27,054 nucleotides of DNA from a virus, in the IMG/VR virus record IMGVR_UViG_3300021962_006577, positions 1-27,054 of that record; one strand, given 5' to 3'. The position numbers were made by a program, and so were the translations under genes. The notes beneath the pieces are model-generated. The model did not search any database. It was not told the DNA's origin and saw only the letters and a program-made list of their open reading frames with translations. Shown here piece by piece: positions 1 through 7,310 of the stretch; the first letter of the stretch is position 1; every line of letters begins with the position of its first letter.

Positions 1-72
1 AGCCTGAGTTGGTGCATTAGCAATTGCTGTGTCAAATTGCCGATTAATTTCTGCTGCTGTCAGTGTTGACAT
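1..72 (-). CDS. Start of an unidentified gene, 5' part only
   Basis: An open frame starts with ATG at 72 and runs leftward off the window, giving 24 residues that begin MSTLTAAEINRQFD. An AGGAAC ribosome-binding sequence lies about 6 bases upstream of the ATG. The gene is divergent from the head-completion gene that starts at 95, so only 22 bases separate the two starts. I do not recognise the product from so short a piece. That it is a real gene rests on the start, the ribosome-binding site and the uninterrupted frame to the edge. Confidence 0.55.
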   Translation of the reverse strand, partial: MSTLTAAEINRQFDTAIANAPTQA

Positions 73-82
73 TAAATGTTCC

Positions 83-90
83 TATAAATA
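83..90 (+). promoter_or_regulatory. T4-type late promoter box (TATAAATA)
   Basis: TATAAATA is an exact match to the T4 late promoter consensus read by the phage sigma gp55. It lies at the head of the + strand structural cluster. A start about 6 bases downstream would fall at or next to the ATG at 95, so the message could be leaderless. The first gene also has no Shine-Dalgarno sequence, which fits. The only other exact copy I found is at 14537-14544 on the - strand, where it overlaps a stop codon. Confidence 0.65.
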
Positions 91-94
91 CTTG

Positions 95-529
95 ATGGCT
101 TACAGCGGTAAATTCAGTCCGAAAAATACCAATAAATATTTAGGTGATCCCACGAGCGTCTGGTATAGAAGTCTCTGGGAACGCCGAGTCATGGTGCGCC
201 TTGATGACGACCCAAATGTTATTGAGTGGTCAAATGAAGAGATTATTATACCGTATTTATCCCCGATAGATGGAAGGTGGCATCGTTACTTCCCAGACTT
301 CTTCGTTCGAGTTAAAAATCGACATGGCGTGCAAGAAGCAATGATTTTAGAGGTAAAGCCACTGAAACAGGCAGTTCCACCGCAAGTAAAGAAGAGAATC
401 ACACGCCAGTATATCCAAGAAGTTGCAACTTATGGAATAAACGAGGCTAAATGGAAAGCGGCTACTGAATATTGTAAAGACCGAAATTGGTCGTTTAAAG
501 TTATCACTGAAAAGGATCTAGGAATTTAA
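95..529 (+). CDS. 4: Head completion protein, T4 gp4 (gp50) family
   Basis: This 144-residue protein matches T4 gp4 along its length: the N-terminus MAYSGKF followed by a YLGDP/WYRSLWE segment, the NEEIIIPY and RYFPDF segments, and a later EVKPLKQ. The E-x-K within a TnsA/PD-(D/E)XK-like core resembles a nuclease-type fold. In T4, gp4 acts late in head maturation, before tail joining. The frame is open upstream from a GTG at 29, but the family N-terminus begins at the ATG at 95, so I use that start. There is no Shine-Dalgarno sequence before it; a late promoter box sits at 83-90. The stop overlaps the gp53 start by one base (TAATG). Confidence 0.88.
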   Translation: MAYSGKFSPKNTNKYLGDPTSVWYRSLWERRVMVRLDDDPNVIEWSNEEIIIPYLSPIDGRWHRYFPDFFVRVKNRHGVQEAMILEVKPLKQAVPPQVKKRITRQYIQEVATYGINEAKWKAATEYCKDRNWSFKVITEKDLGI

Positions 530-1077
530 TGCCATCGCTATTCGACAAATTAAATAAAGAAATGAACGCTGCGGGTGTTCGACCAAGAACAGAGGCGGCA
601 AAAGCGTGGCTTGGAGGTAAAATCTCCAAGATGAGGATTCCGACAAATAGATCGAACATCTTGAATGATGCTACTCGAATTTCGGCTCGAGCATTCATTG
701 GCAAGATGTACATGTTTCATTATGATCCAAAATACAAAGATACTCTGCCTGTGTGGGATAAGTTTCCGCTAACAATACCAATTGAAATCTACGACGATGG
801 GTTTCTTGGATTGAATCTGCATTATCTTGATCCATACAGCCGCCTTGTTCTCATTGATCGACTACACGACTTCATAAACAACGATAAATATGACGACACG
901 ACCGTTTTCCGTTTGTCCTATGATCTACTCTCGAAATCTAGAAGATATAAACTAATCGAGGGCTGTGTAAAACGATATTTGTCAGATCATATCATGTCGT
1001 CTCTCATATACATCGAACCAGATAATTGGGAAACTGCGATATTTCTTCCAACAGCAAAGATGGTGTATAATCGTTAA
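529..1077 (+). CDS. 53: Baseplate wedge protein, T4 gp53 family
   Basis: The 182-residue product begins MPSLFDKLNKEMNAAGV and is close in length to T4 gp53 (196 residues). It follows gp4 directly, as gene 53 follows gene 4 in T4. gp53 holds neighbouring wedges together in the baseplate. The call rests on length, gene order and overall residue pattern (YDPKYKDTLPVWDKFPL, then DDGFLGLNLHYL), typical of this family in T4-like phages. The start overlaps the gp4 stop and its own stop overlaps the next start by one base (TAATGG), so the three genes are translationally coupled. Confidence 0.8.
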   Translation: MPSLFDKLNKEMNAAGVRPRTEAAKAWLGGKISKMRIPTNRSNILNDATRISARAFIGKMYMFHYDPKYKDTLPVWDKFPLTIPIEIYDDGFLGLNLHYLDPYSRLVLIDRLHDFINNDKYDDTTVFRLSYDLLSKSRRYKLIEGCVKRYLSDHIMSSLIYIEPDNWETAIFLPTAKMVYNR

Positions 1078-1790
1078 TGGCTACAGAAATTGAAAATCCA
1101 GAAATAGAAGAAGTTGTTGTCAGCGCAGCTACTCCGACATATCGGATCTATGATCCAAGCAAAATGCTTAATCAGAACTTGCTCAAAAGTTCTAAATTCG
1201 CAATTAGAATTCCAAGTTTACCAGAAGTTACTGATCTCAGCGGTGAGTTAGATATTTCTAGTCAAGAATTTACATTTCTTTGCGATTCAATTGAATTTCC
1301 AGGGCAGACGCTCACAACAACAGAACACCGTATTCCTGGTCGATTTAAGATGAAGAATGCATATCAACGTGATATGAACGAAGTCACATTGACATTCTAT
1401 CACAATACCAGATTACCAATTTATAAAATTTTCTCAGATTGGATTAGGAATATCTCACCAACAAGCACAAACAATGAGTATTTCGACAATTATGTTTGCA
1501 GTGAAATTCAACTTTTTCAATTTGAAGACACAGTAGGAGACAGAGGACTGTTTTCCACATTTGAGGAATTTACAAATTTGACTGCAGCGGGAATAGCAGG
1601 TAGGGCTACATCCAAATCCTTTACAGTAAAACTATTTAATGCATACCCATTAAATTTCGCATCGATGCCTTCAAATTGGGCTGATGATGGATTCCAAAAA
1701 ATGACAGTAACATTCTTTTATGAGTCTTATGAGGTATTCTTGTCTGATGCAACAGTCAGATTTAGCGATATTCTTCGCAACGTTCAATAA
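1077..1790 (+). CDS. Tail-tube-fold protein, probably tube initiator or baseplate-tube junction
   Basis: The 237-residue product shows features of the T4 gp19 tail-tube fold: an early CDSIEFPGQTL strand, EVTLTFYHN, and near the C-terminus KLFNAYPLNFASMP followed by KMTVTFFYESYEVF. It is longer than gp19 (163 residues) and lies among baseplate genes, so a tube-initiator role like gp48 or gp54 is more likely than the main tube subunit. The first 25 residues are acidic and probably disordered. A tail-tube paralogue of another kind cannot be ruled out from sequence alone. Confidence 0.68.
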   Translation: MATEIENPEIEEVVVSAATPTYRIYDPSKMLNQNLLKSSKFAIRIPSLPEVTDLSGELDISSQEFTFLCDSIEFPGQTLTTTEHRIPGRFKMKNAYQRDMNEVTLTFYHNTRLPIYKIFSDWIRNISPTSTNNEYFDNYVCSEIQLFQFEDTVGDRGLFSTFEEFTNLTAAGIAGRATSKSFTVKLFNAYPLNFASMPSNWADDGFQKMTVTFFYESYEVFLSDATVRFSDILRNVQ

Positions 1791-1843
1791 CTTTTTTCGC
1801 AGATCCAAGTACAGGAATAGTAAACGCATAATGAGGTTTTGAT

Positions 1844-2599
1844 ATGCCATTGCCAAAAATAGATTTACCAATCTTTGAATTGAAGATATTATCTTATCCA
1901 CTACCAGTAAAATTTCGACCTTTCTTGGTGAAAGAAGAAAAGTTATTATTGATGGCTCTTCAGAGCAGCGATGAAGAATCAATTTATAAGACGATTAAAC
2001 AAGTCATCAATAACTGTTTAGTTGATGATGTTGATATTGATAAACTCCCAATTTTTGATATTGAGTATTTGTTCTTGAATATTCGAGCAAGATCAATTGG
2101 AGAAAAGGTTGAAACAGCCTTTATTTGCCGTAATGTGGTTGGTAAAGAACCAGATGAAAATGGAGTAGAGGTTGATGTCGAATGTAAAAACGTGATGCAA
2201 GTTGGTATTAATGTTCTTGACATTAAGCCACCTAATGATGATGTGCCAACAAAAGTATATGTTACGGATAAAATTGGATTGCAATTGAAGTTTCCGACTC
2301 TTCGATCGTTTAAGAGCGTTGATTTTATGCTTCAAAATCCAAGTAACAATGCAGTGTTTGATATGATTTATGATTGCACTGAATATGTGTTCGATGAAAA
2401 TGGGATGTACTATGTTAATGAATCGCCAAAAGAAGAATTTGTTCTGTTTTTGGAATCACTGACTCAAGAACAATTTGATAGAATTACAGCATTTTTTGAA
2501 AAATTGCCAAAGATTGAATATGATATTGACACAAAATGTAGTAAGTGTGAGTTCGAACACAAGTTGCATTTGGAGGGACTCAACGATTTTTTTATCTAA
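1844..2599 (+). CDS. 26: Baseplate hub protein, T4 gp26 family
   Basis: The 251-residue product has the gp26/T4_baseplate pattern: N-terminal LPIFELKILSYPLPVKFRPF and LVKEEKLLLMAL, a middle FDIEYLFLNIRARSIGE, and a C-terminal CSKCEFEHKLHLEGLNDFF. Cysteine pairs in the middle and at CSKC could bind zinc. A GAGG ribosome-binding site precedes the ATG. The frame ends GAT-TTT-TTT-ATC-TAA, and its seven T bases form a -1 slippery heptamer that would join the next frame and give a fusion of about 330 residues. The position just before a tape-measure-like gene parallels tail-assembly chaperones of other phages. Confidence 0.82.
   Translation: MPLPKIDLPIFELKILSYPLPVKFRPFLVKEEKLLLMALQSSDEESIYKTIKQVINNCLVDDVDIDKLPIFDIEYLFLNIRARSIGEKVETAFICRNVVGKEPDENGVEVDVECKNVMQVGINVLDIKPPNDDVPTKVYVTDKIGLQLKFPTLRSFKSVDFMLQNPSNNAVFDMIYDCTEYVFDENGMYYVNESPKEEFVLFLESLTQEQFDRITAFFEKLPKIEYDIDTKCSKCEFEHKLHLEGLNDFFI
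2587..2593 (+). promoter_or_regulatory. Probable -1 ribosomal frameshift site (T TTT TTT)
   Basis: In the gp26 frame the bases are phased T_TTT_TTT, the ideal X_XXY_YYZ slippery pattern, two codons before the gp26 stop. A -1 slip continues without a stop as FFYLTFRDANLKSYY and on to 2835. The downstream frame has no ATG near its conserved N-terminus and no Shine-Dalgarno sequence, so frameshifting is the simplest route to its translation. I did not identify a clear stimulatory hairpin or pseudoknot downstream. Confidence 0.62.
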
Positions 2600-2616
2600 C
2601 CTTTCGTGATGCTAAT

Positions 2617-2835
2617 TTGAAGAGTTACTATAACAATATGTTTACGCTAACTCACCAATACAAATATACTTTGACTGAACTTGAAAATATGATACCATGG
2701 GAACGCGATATGTATATCTCAATGGTAAATTCTTGGGTTAGAGAAGAAACGGAGAAAGTTAAACAAAGGAATGTTGAATCTCAAAACGATTTAAAGAACA
2801 TGTTTAAAAATATTAAACGCAATAAGAGAAGATAA
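2617..2835 (+). CDS. gp51-like/tail-assembly chaperone domain, probably made by -1 frameshift from gp26
   Basis: This 72-residue frame reads LKSYYNNMFTLTHQY, then YTLTELENMIPWERDMY, then a charged C-terminal tail rich in Lys, Glu and Arg. Small proteins with this (M/L)xPxERxxY pattern follow gp26 in many T4-like phages and are called gp51, the hub assembly catalyst. Independent starts are weak: a TTG at 2617 or an ATG at 2638, neither with a good ribosome-binding site. The frame is open back to 2593 at the slippery T run, which favours production as a gp26 fusion. It overlaps the next start by one base (TAATG). Confidence 0.65.
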   Translation: MKSYYNNMFTLTHQYKYTLTELENMIPWERDMYISMVNSWVREETEKVKQRNVESQNDLKNMFKNIKRNKRR

Positions 2836-5219
2836 TGTCATTAGCAAGCATAGCAACTAATCTTTACACAATACAATCACGAAAGAATGTTCCATTAAAA
2901 ACGGCATTCTCAATGATGGTTCGAGAAGATATGGCTATGCGATTCTCTGTTTACAATTTGGTAAGGATAATTACAAAATCTGAATTTCTGGCAACGGTTG
3001 CGCAAACTGCATATGGAAAACGAACTCCAATGCAAAAAGCACAAGACGAAGAAGATCGTAAGAGAGAAATAAATGATCAGAAGTTTAAGGTTTACACACA
3101 GGTTACATTCGCGCGAATCAATAACAGATTGAACCTTTTGACATCAATTGCAGAGCGTAACAGTCAATTGATTATGAATTTATATTCTGAACTTGGATAT
3201 TTTCGTGGACAAAGAAAAATGTCCTTCAACTCTAGTGCTGGGTTTGCTACAAGAGTGATGTTACCATCGAAAACAGTTAAAACTAAAATCGAAGAAATTG
3301 AAAAACAATTATATGAACTCAGCAATGTAAAGAAAACTCGTGTACGACCACGCGGTGCTGCGGCAAAAAAGAAAACTGGTGCTGGTGCGCAAACAAACCA
3401 AGATAGTGGAAGTATCGCGAATTTTATTCTTGCAAATCCTGGATTAGCGATGGCAATCGCTTCTCCTGCGCTCGGTATAGGAACAGCTGCACTTGCAGGA
3501 TATGCTGCATATAACCTCCCGACGACACTCGGAAGAGCTGTTGATAGATCCAAAGGAAACACCCCAACATATTATAATGACAAGGGCGAGGTAATTACTG
3601 ATCCACAAGCAATACAAAATGCAGAGTCATTAGCGCAAACAACTGATCCACTTTTAGTGTCTGGTGGCGCAGCTGCTATGACAGCAATCGGAATAAAGGC
3701 TGGGTCGATGATATCTTCAACTGCTGGAAAAATTAAACAAGGAGCTATATCAAGAGATATAAACAACAGAATAGCACAACGAACTGGTCAGACACCATTA
3801 GATGCTGCCAACTCACGAAGATTATACAGAGCTTATCAACAGAACAAAGATTTAAATGCACCTGGATTGCAACAAACAGCTGCAGAAAGAGACAAAGCTG
3901 TAAAAGCCAGAGCAGAAAGAGTATACAATCGCGAGGTGGTTAGTGAGTGGTCAAAACTACTCCCAATATTAAGAGGATTGACTAAAGTTGTTGCAGTTGG
4001 AAAAGTGGCAGACATAACATACACGCTATCAACTATGAGTACATTTGTTGCTGAAAGAACAAGTGGTAAAATAAAAGATCCAGAATTTAAAGAGAAGATG
4101 ATATCTGGTTATTCAAAGTTGATATCATCGGTTGGTATTGCACCGATTGCAGCAGGACTTGGCGCACTCGCAGGCACATCAATGTTTCCAGGTTTAGGTA
4201 CACTTGCTGGAGGAATTGTTGGTGGCATTGGTGGCACACTTGTCGAGCTTTATCTCGAGAACATTGCGGATAACGATAACCTTATAAATCAAGGTATTAA
4301 CAGCACTGCAACTGCTTTATTTAAATTATTGCACGAAAATGCATCAGTTTCTCAGTATATGCCAACCGCAATGACGATAAAACAAGAAGACACTAACGTT
4401 AGATCAAATCTGGGTGGTGCGGTTGGTGATCTAAGTTATTATACGGGTGGTAGAGGACAATCTGGTGCGGCTAGAGGTGGAATAGAAGCCATTTTAGCAA
4501 CAATAAGAACTAAAGAATCTGGTAATAATTATCAAGCAGATGTGATGAAAAATGCCGATGCGCAAGCGCGAGCTAAAGCATTGGGGTATGGTAAGGCTAG
4601 TGCTTCTGGTGCATATCAGTTTGTGGATAGTTCTTGGCAGGGGTTGACAAAAAAGTATGGTATTGGAACGCAATACAAAAGAGCAGTCGATGCTCCACCA
4701 GATGTTCAAGATCGTGTTGCAGCTGCGTATGTGAATGAGATTTTAGTTGCTACAGGCGGCGATGTTTCTAAAGTTCCAGTTGCATGGTACACTGGTAATA
4801 TTGAAGGTAAGATAGATGCTCGAGCACTAGCAATGAACCCTGGACTATCAGTCGCAAAATATCAAGAATCTTGGCTTTCTCAATATGCAAAAATGGGTAA
4901 TAGCACTGCAGGTGACATAAGACGAAATGTCGCTACTGCCGATACTGTGAGAACATCACCACCACCACTCACTGTTTCTACTACAAATGCACCAGTTGCT
5001 ACTATGCCTTCTGCTGAAGATAAACCAAAAGTAGAACAAAATGTTGAAGCAGCAATTGAGGCTAAAGTCGCTTTGGGGCAAGTTAATATAGTACAAAATC
5101 AAATGGTTGCTGCAGTTGGCACATTGAATCAGAAAATTGTTGATGTGACAAAAAAGACTACAACAGAATTCCCATTCACATCGAATCCAGAAGCATCAAT
5201 CAGTTCTTACAGAGCATAA
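2835..5219 (+). CDS. Tape-measure/gp29-like tail protein with embedded lytic transglycosylase domain
   Basis: This 794-residue protein has three parts. Residues 1-190 are helical and charged. Gly/Ala-rich hydrophobic stretches near 193-229, 271-295 and 434-477 resemble membrane-penetrating parts of tape measures. A lysozyme-like/transglycosylase domain lies near 548-680, with IRTKESGNNY (likely catalytic Glu561), GKASASGAYQFVDSSWQGL, and VPVAWYTGN near 645-653. Its place after gp26 and the gp51-like frame corresponds to T4 gp29, the hub and tail-length protein (590 residues in T4). The domain would open peptidoglycan during DNA injection, a job T4 gives to gp5. Whether gp29 homology is real or only positional is uncertain. 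Confidence 0.72.
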   Translation: MSLASIATNLYTIQSRKNVPLKTAFSMMVREDMAMRFSVYNLVRIITKSEFLATVAQTAYGKRTPMQKAQDEEDRKREINDQKFKVYTQVTFARINNRLNLLTSIAERNSQLIMNLYSELGYFRGQRKMSFNSSAGFATRVMLPSKTVKTKIEEIEKQLYELSNVKKTRVRPRGAAAKKKTGAGAQTNQDSGSIANFILANPGLAMAIASPALGIGTAALAGYAAYNLPTTLGRAVDRSKGNTPTYYNDKGEVITDPQAIQNAESLAQTTDPLLVSGGAAAMTAIGIKAGSMISSTAGKIKQGAISRDINNRIAQRTGQTPLDAANSRRLYRAYQQNKDLNAPGLQQTAAERDKAVKARAERVYNREVVSEWSKLLPILRGLTKVVAVGKVADITYTLSTMSTFVAERTSGKIKDPEFKEKMISGYSKLISSVGIAPIAAGLGALAGTSMFPGLGTLAGGIVGGIGGTLVELYLENIADNDNLINQGINSTATALFKLLHENASVSQYMPTAMTIKQEDTNVRSNLGGAVGDLSYYTGGRGQSGAARGGIEAILATIRTKESGNNYQADVMKNADAQARAKALGYGKASASGAYQFVDSSWQGLTKKYGIGTQYKRAVDAPPDVQDRVAAAYVNEILVATGGDVSKVPVAWYTGNIEGKIDARALAMNPGLSVAKYQESWLSQYAKMGNSTAGDIRRNVATADTVRTSPPPLTVSTTNAPVATMPSAEDKPKVEQNVEAAIEAKVALGQVNIVQNQMVAAVGTLNQKIVDVTKKTTTEFPFTSNPEASISSYRA

Positions 5220-5223
5220 AAAA

Positions 5224-5242
5224 GGGGGACACGAAGTCCCCC
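5224..5242 (-). terminator. Rho-independent terminator between converging transcripts
   Basis: A perfect 7-bp stem GGGGGAC/GTCCCCC with a 5-base loop is followed on the - strand by TTTTTT, so it is best suited to ending the gp32-side transcript. The + strand lacks a T run after the hairpin, though the stem could still slow the structural transcript. Confidence 0.85.
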
Positions 5243-5271
5243 CGAAAACACCTACCGTTTTCTAATCGTAA

Positions 5272-6171
5272 TTACTCAGCAGCAAGTTTCTCGAAGAATG
5301 CCATATCGTCATCTTCGACGCTGACATTCTCAGCAGTGACCTTCTTGGCAGGAGCAGAGCGAATGACAGGAGCGGCTGCTTCCTCATCATCAACTCGCTT
5401 TGCAGATGCACCAGCAACGCCACCAGCACCAAGAACCTTATCCAACTTCGCCTTGAGTTCATCATAGGACTTGAAGTTATCAGCCTTCAAGAAATCCTTG
5501 AGCGAATGTGCTGACTTCCAAACCTGCTCAATCTTCGTATCATCACCATTCAACAATGCAGCAGGAGCCTCAAACTCCGACTTGTCATAGTTGCGATAGC
5601 CTTCGACGTTACGAATCTTGACCTTGAAGTTTGCACCCTTCCAAAAATCGAAAGGATTCATTGGAGTTTCATCAGCAAACTGCGGCTCAAGTTGCTCCTT
5701 GATCTTATCGAAAATCTTCTTTCCGAACTTGAACAAGAACACCTTGCCCTCATTTTGCGGACGCTTGGCGTCAGAGATCACAAGAACGTTTGCGATATAG
5801 GTCAACTTGCGCTTCTGCTTACGAGCAATTTCCTTGTTGGCTTCAACGCCAGAATTCCAAAGAACTGTGTTGTACTCAGAAACGGGGTCAGTTTTGCCAA
5901 GAGTTGTGAGAGAATTCTCAATGTACCAACCACCTGGACCTTGGAATCCGTGCGACCAGATTTGAACCCAAGGAAGACCATCTTCACCGTCGACTGCTGG
6001 TGTATCGAGGAATCGGATAACTGCATATCCGTTGCCAGCGGCGTCAACTTCTGGTTGCCAAAAACGCTCATCAACGTTCTTGCCACCACCGTTACCAGCA
6101 GAAGATTGTTCAACTGCTTTTTTCAACTTATCAAGAGAAGAACTCTTGTTCTTAAGATTTGATAGACTCAT
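5272..6171 (-). CDS. 32: Single-stranded DNA-binding protein, T4 gp32 family
   Basis: The 299-residue product coats single-stranded DNA in replication, recombination and repair. The N-terminal NLKNKSSSLDKLKKA resembles the basic/Ser LAST segment for cooperative binding. The core includes RFWQPEVDAAGNGYAVIRFL and FKFGKKIFDKIKEQ. The C-terminal tail is acidic and ends VEDDDMAFFEKLAAE, like the T4 protein-interaction tail. T4 gp32 binds zinc through His and three Cys; this protein contains no Cys at all, so the zinc site is lost. It is followed downstream by the gp59 gene on the upstream side, as in T4 order 32-59-33, and ends just before a strong terminator. Confidence 0.93.
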   Translation of the reverse strand: MSLSNLKNKSSSLDKLKKAVEQSSAGNGGGKNVDERFWQPEVDAAGNGYAVIRFLDTPAVDGEDGLPWVQIWSHGFQGPGGWYIENSLTTLGKTDPVSEYNTVLWNSGVEANKEIARKQKRKLTYIANVLVISDAKRPQNEGKVFLFKFGKKIFDKIKEQLEPQFADETPMNPFDFWKGANFKVKIRNVEGYRNYDKSEFEAPAALLNGDDTKIEQVWKSAHSLKDFLKADNFKSYDELKAKLDKVLGAGGVAGASAKRVDDEEAAAPVIRSAPAKKVTAENVSVEDDDMAFFEKLAAE

Positions 6172-6249
6172 TTGTATTCTCCGTATAGCGTAGTATAATT
6201 GTATATCGACTTGTCCACTTTCTTCATCACCATATCATTATATATCATT

Positions 6250-6843
6250 TCAGTCTGCAAGTAAAGTTTCTTTTGTTAGAAGTTTATACTTGTCGACGTT
6301 CACTGCAAGAAAGGCTCCATATTTGCGAATCTTTCTTGACACTTTGGGGTAGATGATATCATCTGAAATCTTCTTGTCCCAAATTCGAATAAAGTCGAAG
6401 ATGTTATTGAGGATAACCATCGTTTCAATCGTAACATCTTTTTGGAGAAATGTGACTAGCAGTTTTGGAAACTGCCCATCTTCGACTTTAAATAAATCAT
6501 TGAATGTTTCTTTCGTCGCAATCTTTTGTAGATCCTCGACATAAATCTTGCTCATCGAATCCGTGGTTCGTTTCCAATCCCGATAAGTTTCTTCAGCCTC
6601 GTCTTCAAGCAATGACTTGGTCCAATTATCGTCACTGTGTACAAAATTAGCAACCAGAAATGGAACCATCTCATCGTCGCGATACTTGCGCGCAAGACGG
6701 TGGAATAGAAATTTGTCACGACGCTTTTGAAATGCATCTATTGATACTCGAGTCTTGCCATCATAATGGAAGAAGTTATAATTCTCTGAGGTGAAGTGTA
6801 ACTTGATGGCTTGATAAGTGCAATACAAATCGTAACCGTTCAA
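6250..6843 (-). CDS. 59: Helicase loader, T4 gp59 family
   Basis: The 197-residue product matches T4 gp59 (217 residues): an N-terminal GYDLYCTYQAIKLHF segment, VSIDAFQKRRDKFLFHRLARKY (T4 has VSDAAYQKRRDKYFF), and a helical C-terminal half. gp59 loads the gp41 helicase onto gp32-coated forks. The start is TTG at 6843, because no ATG occurs before residue 61 and the homology begins right away. A GAGGAAAAG ribosome-binding site precedes it. The TTG overlaps the TGA stop of the small membrane protein gene. Confidence 0.9.
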   Translation of the reverse strand: MNGYDLYCTYQAIKLHFTSENYNFFHYDGKTRVSIDAFQKRRDKFLFHRLARKYRDDEMVPFLVANFVHSDDNWTKSLLEDEAEETYRDWKRTTDSMSKIYVEDLQKIATKETFNDLFKVEDGQFPKLLVTFLQKDVTIETMVILNNIFDFIRIWDKKISDDIIYPKVSRKIRKYGAFLAVNVDKYKLLTKETLLAD

Positions 6844-7091
6844 ACTTTTCCTCGCTTAAACTGTTCTAGTAGAGCGCGCATCTTTGCTTGCGTCTCATCA
6901 TCAATCTCGGTCACATCTTCTGCTTTATTCTTTTCTGCTTCGTTCACTGCCGTCACCAAGTCACTTGCGCTTTGCATTCCTGTAAAGAATGCAGGAAGCA
7001 ATAACCACCAAAGAGATGATTTTGTCGCATAAATCATGATGCCAGTGAATGTCCACACAAACACATTCCAGATTAGAATCTGCCAAGTCAT
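6840..7091 (-). CDS. Small membrane protein between gp33 and gp59
   Basis: The 83-residue product has two hydrophobic segments (about residues 4-20 and 27-39) and a charged, Glu-rich C-terminal half predicted to be helical. A longer frame from 7142 exists, but the ATG at 7091 forms an ATGA overlap with the gp33 stop, so I prefer it. Its own TGA overlaps the gp59 TTG. I do not recognise the family. Tight coupling to replication and late-transcription genes says only that it is co-expressed with them. Confidence 0.65.
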   Translation of the reverse strand: MTWQILIWNVFVWTFTGIMIYATKSSLWWLLLPAFFTGMQSASDLVTAVNEAEKNKAEDVTEIDDETQAKMRALLEQFKRGKV

Positions 7092-7309
7092 ATCGGCAAT
7101 TTCCCAATCTTTGGTAGATATCTCAAATCCATTGCTTCGCAATGAATGATGCTTTTCAAAGATTCATTGATAAGAGTTGCAGCAACTTCGATCTCAAGAT
7201 TATTTCTTTCGCAGTAAGTTGTGATTGCATCCATATGATCAATTCTTTCTTTTACTGCCATTTCCATAATCATAATAGAGAAGTTATTTTTTTCTTCGCG
7301 AGTTGCCAT
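7088..7309 (-). CDS. 33: Late-transcription co-activator, T4 gp33 family
   Basis: The 73-residue product begins MATREEKNNFSIMIMEM and has a C-terminal half (YCERNNLEIEVAATLINESL, then AMDLRYLPK) of the kind found in T4 gp33. gp33 bridges host RNA polymerase to the gp45 sliding clamp at late promoters. Gene order 32-59-(membrane)-33 matches the T4 32-59-33 cluster, with one inserted gene. A longer frame starts with GTG at 7327 inside the upstream gene, but the ATG at 7309 directly after that gene's stop (TAATATG) is preferred. Confidence 0.75.
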   Translation of the reverse strand: MATREEKNNFSIMIMEMAVKERIDHMDAITTYCERNNLEIEVAATLINESLKSIIHCEAMDLRYLPKIGKLPI

Positions 7310-7310
7310 A

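Noticed and set aside
5692-6162. 156-residue + strand open frame inside gp32
   Set aside because: It is antisense to a well-supported gp32 gene with no ribosome-binding site or family match.
6840-7142. Longer 100-residue version of the small membrane protein
   Set aside because: It would overlap gp33 by 55 bases; the ATGA start at 7091 is more natural.
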